Below are positions 57,284 to 64,000 of a stretch of 64,000 nt of DNA, piece after piece. The position numbers and the translations under genes are program-made. Source of the stretch: an uncultured Sphingomonadaceae bacterium. GTDB lineage: Bacteria > Pseudomonadota > Alphaproteobacteria > Sphingomonadales > Sphingomonadaceae. The notes beneath the pieces are model-generated. The model was not told the DNA's origin, did no database searches, and saw only the letters and a program-made list of their open reading frames with translations. The stretch spans positions 1,827,386-1,891,385 of the forward strand of contig CANMGU010000001.1 of assembly GCA_947497455.1 (NCBI GenBank). Direction: 5' to 3'. Position 1 is the stretch's first letter, and each line of letters begins with the position of its first letter.

Positions 57284-57904
57284 ATGTCGCTAACGCTTTT
57301 CCATTCACCGGGTACACGATCAATCCGCGCGTTATGGCTGCTCGAAGAAATGGGCTTGCCCTATGAGTTGAAGAGCATGAAATATGACGGAGCATATTTT
57401 GCCTCGGATGAATTTCGTGCGATCAATCCAATGGGCAAGGTCCCAGCGCTTTATGATGATGGCCAACTGATCATAGAATCCACTGCCATCATGGAATATC
57501 TATTGCTGCGCCATGGTCCCAGTCCATTAAGTGTTGGACCAGACAACCCCGAATTTGCCGTCTACTTGCAATGGTTACACATGGCAGAAAGTGGAATGGC
57601 CAACTACATCGCGGTGAGCTTCGGTAACAAGTTCGGACGAGATCCTTACAAAGTCTCGGAAGGATTTGATGCGTATTGCCGCTTCCAAATTACCAAGGCT
57701 ATGGAAATGCTCGAATCTCACCTCGAAGATCGAGAATATTTATTGCAAACTGGCTTCAGTGCAGCGGATGTATCGCTAGGTTACACCTTGTTCTTTGCAC
57801 AGACTTGCACCGGCACAAAATTTCCAAATTCGGTTGCCGATTACTTCAAACGGCTCGCATCACGTCCAGCATTCCAAAAAGCCATGTCGGATTTGCCGGA
57901 ATAG
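57284..57904 (+). CDS. Glutathione S-transferase
   Basis: The protein is about 206 residues from the ATG at 57284. The N-terminal thioredoxin-like domain (SLTLFHSPGTRSIRALWLLEEMGLPYEL, NPMGKVPAL with the cis-Pro, and ESTAIMEYLL with the glutathione-binding Glu-Ser) precedes the helical domain. It conjugates or reduces electrophilic compounds with glutathione. It is placed downstream of the AraC regulator but with a 138-base gap, so a link to the catabolic operon is uncertain. Confidence 0.9.
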   Translation: MSLTLFHSPGTRSIRALWLLEEMGLPYELKSMKYDGAYFASDEFRAINPMGKVPALYDDGQLIIESTAIMEYLLLRHGPSPLSVGPDNPEFAVYLQWLHMAESGMANYIAVSFGNKFGRDPYKVSEGFDAYCRFQITKAMEMLESHLEDREYLLQTGFSAADVSLGYTLFFAQTCTGTKFPNSVADYFKRLASRPAFQKAMSDLPE

Positions 57905-57917
57905 CTGAAAAACGAAT

Positions 57918-57933
57918 GTCCGCTTTCGGGATT
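57918..57933. repeat. Dispersed repeat, left-arm half (GTCCGCTTTCGGGATT)
   Basis: One arm of the dispersed repeat, in the 47-base gap between convergent GST and DUF3089 genes. No matching right arm was found next to it. Confidence 0.6.
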
Positions 57934-57951
57934 TAGTGGATCGGCCGCCGA

Positions 57952-59019
57952 TCACTCTGCCGCGAGAAACGCTTTGACTCTATCCTGCGCATTTTTCCTA
58001 ATGCTGCCGTAGAATAGTGAAAAATCTATCAGGTGATAATTATCCTCTCCCATGTTTACTGGCAAATTGTCGAACATATCGGATTGGAAATCACCAACAA
58101 GAAGTCGATCACTTTGGCATTGAGCGCCAGTTACACCGGCCTCGTAACGAACCTTATCTCCAACTGAGAGGGAGCCGATATTCTGTTCTGCAGCTACCGA
58201 ATTTCCATCGGTTGTCCAGCTGAGCGGATTGACGCAAACAGCACCGATATAGTCGGGAAAGGGCTCCGCATTTGGTCCGAGCGAATTCCAGGTGACATAG
58301 CATGCCGTCTGCTGAGGTGTATCACAAACAGGAATGTCAGCCACAACCTCTTTCATATCAGAAGGATTGATGCCGAACCCAATCGGATAAGCAGCGACCA
58401 TGCGATCCTTCAACGATGTTCCGGTAATTTTTGCCTTCAGCAGCCGAACCACATGATCCGCGCCCTGGCTATGACCAGCAAGTATGAAAGGCCGATCATC
58501 AATGCGTTTGAGAAACTCATCAAACGCTCGCTCAATATCCGCAAAGGCAAATGCCCGCGCTTTATCGCCGGAACCAGTTTCATCCATGAATGACCAAAGC
58601 GTTGCTTGGCGATATTTAGGTGCATAAACCTCGCAGCAACCATTGAATGCGCTTGCCTGAGCGCGCATCACGAGATCATCCCGGAATTCACTCGATTCCG
58701 GATCGTCTGTCGGCGCATTCCAGCCCGCATCCGACAGGTAGGTCGTTGGATGCAGGAAAAAGACCGCGACATCAGAAGGCTGCGATTGTCCTTTGAGTTG
58801 ATCAGGAATGAAATCTGCACCATCCTGTTTATTGGGCAATGCAGCCCACGCGTCTTCGTCAGCATAATCTAACGCAGCGGGAACTTGTGCTGCATCGAAT
58901 GCGTTCGCTGGTTCCATCTGTGATTTCATCACTGCAAATATAATCTGCTCGCGAAACAAATAAGACGCACCAAGCACCAGCAGAAGAACCAACCCAATTC
59001 GGACGCCCCATTTCACCAT
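57952..59019 (-). CDS. DUF3089 alpha/beta hydrolase-like lipase/esterase
   Basis: The protein is about 355 residues from the ATG at 59019. An N-terminal membrane helix or signal (WGVRIGLVLLLVLGASYLF) is followed by an alpha/beta-hydrolase fold with the nucleophile elbow FILAGHSQGADHVVRLL, and by FFLHPTTYL and RQATLWSF, typical of DUF3089. The substrate is unknown. Confidence 0.87.
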   Translation of the reverse strand: MVKWGVRIGLVLLLVLGASYLFREQIIFAVMKSQMEPANAFDAAQVPAALDYADEDAWAALPNKQDGADFIPDQLKGQSQPSDVAVFFLHPTTYLSDAGWNAPTDDPESSEFRDDLVMRAQASAFNGCCEVYAPKYRQATLWSFMDETGSGDKARAFAFADIERAFDEFLKRIDDRPFILAGHSQGADHVVRLLKAKITGTSLKDRMVAAYPIGFGINPSDMKEVVADIPVCDTPQQTACYVTWNSLGPNAEPFPDYIGAVCVNPLSWTTDGNSVAAEQNIGSLSVGDKVRYEAGVTGAQCQSDRLLVGDFQSDMFDNLPVNMGEDNYHLIDFSLFYGSIRKNAQDRVKAFLAAE

Positions 59020-59112
59020 ATATGCCTCCTGCTGCATTCTTTAGAAACACGAGGCTAAGAGCGTGCATATAAAAATGCAACAATGACAGACAGTCTAGTC
59101 CAAGCTGCCTGC

Positions 59113-59724
59113 CTAAACGGTCGCCATTCGTGCTCCTGCAAGCAAAAGGGCACCGCCAGCGACGCGATTGATCAAGCGCACGATCCAATCTTTGACGCGG
59201 CCACTCGTCAACCGATCACCAGCGTAGGCATATAAACTGTAAGAGATCAGATCGAGCACAATGGTGGTGCCACCCATGAGAAGGATTTGCAGTAATATCG
59301 GTTTTGAAACATCCAGAAACTGCGGGAGAATTGCAGCGAAATACAGAAGCGCTTTTGGATTGGCAAATTCGACTATGAATCCCTTTCCAAACAAAGAAAT
59401 CGCGGATTGGAGCCTTCCCGTCGGAAACTGAATGCCGCCGGTTTTACTGAAGATGGCTGTTAATCCCAGATAGACCAGATATGCGACTCCAACCCATTTG
59501 ATCACGGCAAAAATAGTTGCCGATGCGATCAGCAATGAGGCAATCCCTGTGGCGGACAAGACAAAATAGACTGCATTGGCGGCTGCTACGCCAAATACTC
59601 CAAAGGTTGCACGTTTGTGACCATTGCCTGCTCCCTGGGCTGCAATGGCGATTGCAGCAGGGCCTGGAACAAAAATCACAATGGCGGTGGTAAGCAAGAA
59701 GATAAAGTAGATTCCCAATTCCAT
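59113..59724 (-). CDS. LysE/RhtB-family amino acid exporter
   Basis: The protein is about 203 residues from the ATG at 59724. Six membrane helices are visible, with PGPAAIAIAAQGAGNGHKRATFGVFGVAAANAVYF in the N-terminal half and FIVEFANPKALLYFAAILPQF in the middle; both are family signatures. It exports an amino acid or a similar solute. It is divergent from an Lrp-type regulator with two near-identical 16-base repeats between them, a common arrangement in which the regulator senses the exported amino acid. Confidence 0.87.
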   Translation of the reverse strand: MELGIYFIFLLTTAIVIFVPGPAAIAIAAQGAGNGHKRATFGVFGVAAANAVYFVLSATGIASLLIASATIFAVIKWVGVAYLVYLGLTAIFSKTGGIQFPTGRLQSAISLFGKGFIVEFANPKALLYFAAILPQFLDVSKPILLQILLMGGTTIVLDLISYSLYAYAGDRLTSGRVKDWIVRLINRVAGGALLLAGARMATV

Positions 59725-59735
59725 ATATAATTCCC

Positions 59736-59782
59736 ATTGCCTAATAATGTTTAGCGATTTATAGATATTGCCTAACAAGGTT
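59736..59782. promoter_or_regulatory. Paired direct repeats, probable Lrp-type operator
   Basis: ATTGCCTAATAATGTT at 59736-59751 and ATTGCCTAACAAGGTT at 59767-59782 match in 14 of 16 bases and start 31 bases apart, three helical turns. They fill the 81-base gap between the exporter and the regulator, which suits a dimer or octamer binding on one face of the DNA. Confidence 0.65.
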
Positions 59783-59805
59783 CTGCTTCAAGGAAATTAT
59801 GACTT

Positions 59806-60303
59806 ATGGATAAAGATACGAATAACATTCAGCAAAAACGCTCTGCGGAACTCATTATCGATGATACTGACCGAAAGCTGTTAACCGCGCTCACCGAAGA
59901 TTCATCGCAATCCTATTCCGATCTGGGTGCCAAAGTGCATCTTTCAGCGCCCGCGGTGCACGAACGGGTCAAAAAGATGAAGGCCGCGGGCGTGATCACA
60001 AAAAATACCGTCAATCTAAACGGCACGAAAATAGGACGCCCATTTCTCGCCTTCATTCATGTGAACTATACCGGCGCCAAAGCCCGAGACAATTTTGCCA
60101 AATTACATGCAGATGCTGATGTGGAAGAAATTCATAGTGTGGCCGGAGATTCCTGTCTTTTAATAAAGGCCCGATGCAAAGACGCTAATGGCCTCGACAA
60201 ACTTTTAATCCGGATGCGTGAATTTGGTGATGTTACCAACACGAGGAGCCATATTGTTTTGACGACCTTGTTAGAGCGTGGACCACAAGCAGAATTGGAT
60301 TGA
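59806..60303 (+). CDS. Lrp/AsnC-family regulator, divergent from the exporter
   Basis: The 165-residue protein has an N-terminal winged helix-turn-helix (DDTDRKLLTALTEDSSQSYSDLGAKVHLSAPAVHERVKKMKAAGVI) and the C-terminal RAM ligand-binding domain (GDSCLLIKARCKDANGLDKLLIRM). It has a longer N-terminus than most Lrp proteins. It most likely controls the lysE-type gene and itself. Confidence 0.9.
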   Translation: MDKDTNNIQQKRSAELIIDDTDRKLLTALTEDSSQSYSDLGAKVHLSAPAVHERVKKMKAAGVITKNTVNLNGTKIGRPFLAFIHVNYTGAKARDNFAKLHADADVEEIHSVAGDSCLLIKARCKDANGLDKLLIRMREFGDVTNTRSHIVLTTLLERGPQAELD

Positions 60304-60326
60304 GTCAGTTTTGAACTGACGTCCAT

Positions 60327-60348
60327 TAAGGGCGCAAATGCGGTCGTT
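60327..60348. repeat. Degenerate copy of the dispersed repeat, right arm
   Basis: TAAGGGCGCAAATGCGGTCG resembles the right arm but with two base changes. It lies in the gap between convergent Lrp genes. Confidence 0.4.
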
Positions 60349-60449
60349 TAGCAGCGCGGCTACTTCTGTAGCCTGACTGCACCATCGCAAACGAAACAAG
60401 AGCTGGGGCTTTTGCGGCACGGTCCGGATACCGCCTGTTAAAACAAAGT

Positions 60450-60902
60450 CTATTTCAACTCGCGCGATGTCTCGAATTTCTTGCAGGAATAGACCACTCT
60501 TGTGTCATGGCGCTGCAGATTCTCGTCGCTCATCAAAGCTTCCATTGCCCACGCTTCATACCATTCCAGTGATGGGCCTTGCACGACCAAGACATAGTCT
60601 GTCGTTCCTGAAACATGGTACACTTGCTTAACCGCCGGATCATCGCACATCTTTTGATCGAACTCAGCATAGGCTTTGGGCGTATCCAACGCGAAGGTGA
60701 TATCGATAATCACCGTAACGCCAAGACTATCTCCCGCGAGAAGCGACACGTCGCGAGCGATGATTCCTTGGTCGCGCAAAAGCTTTAGCCTGCGCCGAAC
60801 AGCAGAATTCGATAGTCCGACTTCGGAGCCAATTTCAGCATGGGTCAATTGATTGTCACGTTGAACCACGTTCAAGATGGCATGGTCGAATTTATCCAGC
60901 AT
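60450..60902 (-). CDS. Second Lrp/AsnC-family regulator
   Basis: The protein is about 150 residues from the ATG at 60902 (a longer start at 60968 overlaps the operator-like repeats). KFDHAILNVVQRDNQLTHAEIGSEVGLSNSAVRRRLKLLRDQGII is the winged helix, and VKQVYHVSGTTDYVLVVQGPSLEWYEAW is the RAM-type ligand domain. It is not closely similar to the first Lrp protein. Its target is unknown; the gene remnant divergent from it may once have been one. Confidence 0.88.
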   Translation of the reverse strand: MLDKFDHAILNVVQRDNQLTHAEIGSEVGLSNSAVRRRLKLLRDQGIIARDVSLLAGDSLGVTVIIDITFALDTPKAYAEFDQKMCDDPAVKQVYHVSGTTDYVLVVQGPSLEWYEAWAMEALMSDENLQRHDTRVVYSCKKFETSRELK

Positions 60903-60946
60903 AGCGTTTTTCGTCAATTTGTTTGATTTTGTGAATAATTTAGTAC

Positions 60947-60980
60947 TCGAGACAGCAATATTAGCCAATATTAATCTCGA
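60947..60980. promoter_or_regulatory. Repeated and inverted sequences upstream of the second Lrp gene
   Basis: CAATATTA occurs at 60956-60963 and 60966-60973, ten bases apart, and both lie inside an inverted repeat TCGAGA (60947-60952) / TCTCGA (60975-60980). The symmetry and the position just upstream of the Lrp start suggest an operator. Confidence 0.45.
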
Positions 60981-61015
60981 CCGACATGATATTTACGGCG
61001 TTGAAAGGATTTCAA

Positions 61016-61192
61016 ATGCCATCGAAATATATCGCTCCAGCGTTCATAATCGCGCTTTCATTGGGCGCAAGCAGAGGGGAAATGCCCTATGCTCAACCGA
61101 TTAAGGTCCTGACCAGCACTCCCGAGGCGGATGGCGTCTGGGCGTCCGATGGTTATGTGCTTTCTATTTCTGGCGAAGATAAGGCGTTGTAA
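61016..61192 (+). pseudogene. Short reading frame, probably the remnant of a secreted hydrolase gene
   Basis: The ATG at 61016 has AAAGGA six bases upstream, so initiation looks intact, and a signal-like start (YIAPAFIIALSLGASRG) follows. The body, DGVWASDGYVLSISGEDKAL, resembles the N-terminal segment of some secreted S41-type peptidases, but the frame ends at TAA after 58 residues. Reading on in frame past the stop continues for about 20 residues before a second stop. It may be a truncated gene or a real small protein; the family resemblance is weak. Confidence 0.35.
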
Positions 61193-61226
61193 CGGCTTCA
61201 TGCAGCAACAGCTCCTGTCTCCGTAT

Positions 61227-61235
61227 CCCCCCCCC
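61227..61235. repeat. Run of nine C between gene remnant and serine hydrolase
   Basis: A C9 homopolymer lies 79 bases upstream of the serine hydrolase start. It is not in a coding region as annotated, but homopolymers of this size often change length and can alter expression or frame. Confidence 0.7.
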
Positions 61236-61313
61236 AAGAACCATGGCCGCCAAACTAGTGACGTTGACTAAAGCAAGCACAAATCAATCGGGGCTACTTA
61301 AGAAAGATGTTCG

Positions 61314-62579
61314 ATGATCAGAAGACGAAGTGTACTGAAGAACGCAGGCGCGCTAGCAGCTTTGACCGGAATGGCGCCTGCAGTACTGGCGGAGACCGCC
61401 GTCCCAGCACGAAGCTGGATACCCAATGATACGATGATCTCGAGGCTTGAAGATCTCTTCAAGAAACGAAACGTGGCTGGGGCCTCCTTTGCGATTCTCG
61501 AAGAAGGCGAAGTGGCATGGGCCCAATCCTTCGGCTTTCGTAATACCACCACTCAAGACCGGATTACCAACAATACTCTGTTTCAGGTTGCATCGCTATC
61601 GAAGCCTATCTTTGCCTATGTCGTCATGAATATGATTGAGCAGGGCCGTATCAAGCTCGATGACCGGCTTTCCGATTATGTTAGACCAATCGGCTATTCG
61701 GGTACGCCTTGGTCACGGGCCATAACTATCCGTCATGTGTTAACCCATCAAACAGGACTGCCAAACTGGCGGGAGCGTTCAGAGGGTGTACCTCTTGAAC
61801 CGGCTGTCGAACCAGGAACAGGCTACAGCTATTCGGGCGAGGCCTATTCTTGGTTGCAGGAGGTGGTTGAGGCGATAGAAAATGCTAGTCTACACGAAGT
61901 CGCATCACACTATCTCTTCGCTCCCGCTGGGTTGGAAGATATGGCCTTTCTATGGTTGCCGGATCGTGACCGTCGCGAGGTATTCGGCCACTCTCTCGAC
62001 GCAAGCGGACAAAATGTCCCCGACGGTTTACAATTCAGCCGGGAATACGGATCTCTTGTCCATAAAGTTGCAACCCGATGGGGGCGTGAGCTTTCGTCTC
62101 TTCGTCAAGCTGACATCCGCACGATCAATGAAGTGATTGAATGGCCCGTGGGTTCAACCCTAGCGGACAGACCCAAATGGCTCTGGAAACTGCCTGACTA
62201 CGCACTAGCTAACGCTCCCTCGAGCGCTCGTGCGACGGCCAGCGATTATGCACGCTTCCTTGCTCTCATGTTACCTGATCAAAATCAACCAGCGGGCCTT
62301 ATCAGCAATGAGGCGCGAAAATTTATGCTAACGCCTCAATCCGAGCGGCCCGACCAACCGAATATGCCGTCAGGTATTGGTTGGGGCCTAGAGCGCTTTC
62401 AGGGCCGACTCTACTATCAACACTGGGGGCGAAACGGCGCGAACTACACTGCTCTTTCACTTGCTGATCCAGTGACGAAGCGAGGTATTGTGGCGATGGC
62501 CAATAGCGAGACCGGCGGACCCTTCATTGACGAGGCTGCAGCAATGCTCACTGGAACGCCCTTCAAAACATTTGTATAG
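61314..62579 (+). CDS. Tat-exported serine hydrolase of the beta-lactamase/CubicO type
   Basis: The 421-residue protein starts with RRRSVLKNAGALAAL, a twin-arginine signal, so it is exported folded. The serine beta-lactamase-like fold shows SLSK (nucleophile Ser94, Lys97), YSYSGEAYSW for the second motif and HWGRNG for the third (H-x-G). LTHQTGLPNW is highly typical of the class C/esterase group. It could be an esterase, D-aminopeptidase or penicillin-binding relative; beta-lactam hydrolysis is not shown by the sequence. Confidence 0.87.
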   Translation: MIRRRSVLKNAGALAALTGMAPAVLAETAVPARSWIPNDTMISRLEDLFKKRNVAGASFAILEEGEVAWAQSFGFRNTTTQDRITNNTLFQVASLSKPIFAYVVMNMIEQGRIKLDDRLSDYVRPIGYSGTPWSRAITIRHVLTHQTGLPNWRERSEGVPLEPAVEPGTGYSYSGEAYSWLQEVVEAIENASLHEVASHYLFAPAGLEDMAFLWLPDRDRREVFGHSLDASGQNVPDGLQFSREYGSLVHKVATRWGRELSSLRQADIRTINEVIEWPVGSTLADRPKWLWKLPDYALANAPSSARATASDYARFLALMLPDQNQPAGLISNEARKFMLTPQSERPDQPNMPSGIGWGLERFQGRLYYQHWGRNGANYTALSLADPVTKRGIVAMANSETGGPFIDEAAAMLTGTPFKTFV

Positions 62580-62741
62580 AATATTGCGAAGAATACGACG
62601 ATCGCACCTCAGCGTTTTTCACAAGCGTAAAAGTCAGTGTTCCACCTTTAGGATTGCGTCGGTTTCTCCAAGTTTTAATGCTTGAAACCGACGGTCTTCT
62701 AACCACCCTGAAAATTGTAGTTCGAAGAAGCCAAAGCTGGA

Positions 62742-62801
62742 GTCCGCTTTCGGGATATTGCCGCCACTGCGCTAATGTCCGCTTTGGGCGCAAAAGCGGA
62801 C
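62742..62801. repeat. Most complete copy of the dispersed repeat
   Basis: GTCCGCTTTCGGGAT at 62742-62756 is followed by a compact palindrome at 62777-62801 with arms GTCCGCTTT (62777-62785) and AAAGCGGAC (62793-62801) around a seven-base loop. It lies in the 473-base gap 62580-63052 between the two serine hydrolases, where I see no gene and nothing else recognisable. Confidence 0.75.
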
Positions 62802-63052
62802 GTTTGAAAAACATTAGCAGTCGTTCTGCTAACGACCCAGTTTCGGCTATTAAACTCGGCTGGGAATTGGGTTGACCGCTGACTGAATGTCTTAGTCTAA
62901 GGTCGCTATTTCGCTTTGCAAAGCGCCGCCCGACAGCAACAATTGGTGCGGAGCAGTCAGCCTGCATTTCTGTCATCGACGGTCAAAAAGAATGTTGACT
63001 ACAGGTGTAATCGACCTAGTGTAGAGCGCAGGCTTTTTGGGAGTTCGACGAA

Positions 63053-64000
63053 TTGAAAAAGACTAGTCGTGGTGCGCGTGCCACTTTCGCATTTTTCGGC
63101 GGTTTGCTCCTCCTGCAAGGATGTTCGCCTGACGCGACTGTTGTTTCATCTCAACCAAGTATCAGCAATTCATATGCCGGGTTGGAGCGAGAATTTGATG
63201 TTCTTGTGACGGAAAATGAAATTGTCACGGCCGGGGCAGCAATAATTACCGACGGACAGGTAGCTTGGATTGGAAACTTTGGTGAGCAAGCCCCCGGGAT
63301 CATGGCGTCCGAAAAGACTTTGTACAATGTAGGGTCAATCACCAAAACTGTCGCAGCCGAAACAATACTTCGACTAGTATCGGATGGTGCATTCTCTCTC
63401 GACGCATCTATGTCACCTGTTTGGGTGGATCCGGACCTCCAAGATGACAGTCGGCACAAGCTGCTAACCCCCCGTATCGCGCTTACACACAGTACGGGCT
63501 TTCCCAATTGGCGATACTTCACCGAGAACGGAAAGCTTGCCTTTAACGCCGATCCCGGGACAGCATTCACCTACTCAGGTGAAGGGTATGAATATTTGGC
63601 AAACTATTCGGAGAAGCTAACAGATCAGAAGTTTGAAGCGCTTGTCCAACAGTACGTTTTTGATCCGATAGGCATTGAGAATGCATCGTATAGCATCGAC
63701 AAGGCCTATTTCGACAACATCGCTCAAGCGAAGGCCCCGGATGGATCGTTCCCCGGACATTATTGTTACCCAGACAACGGTTATTGCCGCTCGGAAGGTA
63801 GCTCGACCCCTGCAGACGATTTGGTGATTTCAGTCAGCGATTTTGCCCTATTTCTTATCTCGGTGATGAATTCCGACGGGTACGACAAATCCGTAACTGC
63901 AGATAGAGATACAGTTCATGTCAAAAAGACAGAGGCGAACAGTACAATCCTTTGCGACAGCACAACATACGCAGAATGCCCAATTGCCCAAGGCTATGGC
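63053..64000 (+). CDS. Lipoprotein serine hydrolase, beta-lactamase/CubicO type (cut by window end)
   Basis: The frame from the TTG at 63053 (GGGAG nine bases upstream) is open to the end of the window, at least 316 residues. The N-terminus is a lipoprotein signal, LLLLQGCS, with Cys24, so it is probably membrane-anchored. SITK (Ser95, Lys98) matches the SxxK nucleophile, LTHSTGFPNW and TYSGEGYEYL match the second region. It is a paralogue of the Tat-exported hydrolase just upstream but differs in its export route. The C-terminus and third motif lie beyond the window. Confidence 0.82.
   Translation, partial: MKKTSRGARATFAFFGGLLLLQGCSPDATVVSSQPSISNSYAGLEREFDVLVTENEIVTAGAAIITDGQVAWIGNFGEQAPGIMASEKTLYNVGSITKTVAAETILRLVSDGAFSLDASMSPVWVDPDLQDDSRHKLLTPRIALTHSTGFPNWRYFTENGKLAFNADPGTAFTYSGEGYEYLANYSEKLTDQKFEALVQQYVFDPIGIENASYSIDKAYFDNIAQAKAPDGSFPGHYCYPDNGYCRSEGSSTPADDLVISVSDFALFLISVMNSDGYDKSVTADRDTVHVKKTEANSTILCDSTTYAECPIAQGYG

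Noticed and set aside
62563..62976. A 137-codon open frame on the minus strand across the repeat
   Set aside because: It begins by overlapping the end of the serine hydrolase gene, its middle is translation of the palindromic repeat, and it shows no domain; I treat it as chance.
61314..64000. Beta-lactamase resistance genes
   Set aside because: Both proteins have the SxxK fold but resemble the broad CubicO/esterase group; nothing in the sequence shows beta-lactam hydrolysis.

Overview
The window reads as chromosomal DNA of an alphaproteobacterium of the order Sphingomonadales, closest in feel to Sphingorhabdus, Parasphingorhabdus or Sphingopyxis. This rests on recognisable protein families (a CcrM-type GANTC methyltransferase, an ScfR/RamB-like regulator, an XrtA/PEP-CTERM regulatory locus, a dihydropteroate synthase with a long N-terminal extension, many small secreted proteins) and on moderate GC content. 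It is an inference from family content, not a database match. No rRNA, tRNA, CRISPR array, transposase, integrase or phage gene was found.

0-25 kb is mostly core metabolism: free methionine-R-sulfoxide reductase, a mosaic glycine-zipper surface protein, Bpt aminoacyl-protein transferase, a secreted amidohydrolase beside a 3-hydroxyisobutyrate-dehydrogenase-like enzyme, threonine ammonia-lyase, a molybdenum hydroxylase pair (iorB-iorA order), then ccrM-folP. CcrM lies divergent from a fatty acid desaturase across a 364-base gap that holds five GANTC sites. Next come the tightly coupled operon glmM-DUF1272-small membrane protein-thiD-rnhB, an AGCS amino acid symporter with an aldo/keto reductase, and a POT peptide transporter with two amidohydrolases, one of which lacks the HxH metal motif.

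25-36 kb holds a nitroreductase, a short GntR regulator, and the PEP-CTERM-associated run of sugar transferase, prsK, prsR and prsT (all on the minus strand; no exosortase in view). An ScfR-like regulator follows, with a perfect operator-like palindrome at its start, and then a candidate small RNA ending in a strong terminator. 35-48 kb returns to housekeeping: M20 hydrolase, DUF4893 protein, 3-hydroxybutyrate dehydrogenase, zinc peptidase, CreD, L-lactate dehydrogenase, a methyltransferase, sdhC-sdhD-sdhA without sdhB, an SDR enzyme and a spermidine-synthase-like protein.

48-64 kb looks accessory. It carries copies of a short dispersed repeat (core GTCCGCTTT / AAAGCGGAC) that I did not see elsewhere in the window. 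It contains a saccharopine-dehydrogenase-like protein divergent from a DUF4336 protein. A six-gene minus-strand operon follows: cupin dioxygenase, FAD oxidoreductase, membrane protein, N,N-dimethylformamidase-like protein, NTF2-like protein and phytanoyl-CoA-dioxygenase-like protein. It is divergent from an AraC regulator and is the best candidate here for an undescribed catabolic pathway. The right end has a GST, a DUF3089 hydrolase, a LysE exporter divergent from an Lrp regulator with well-spaced repeats between them, a second Lrp regulator, a probable gene remnant, and two beta-lactamase-fold serine hydrolases, the last cut by the window edge.
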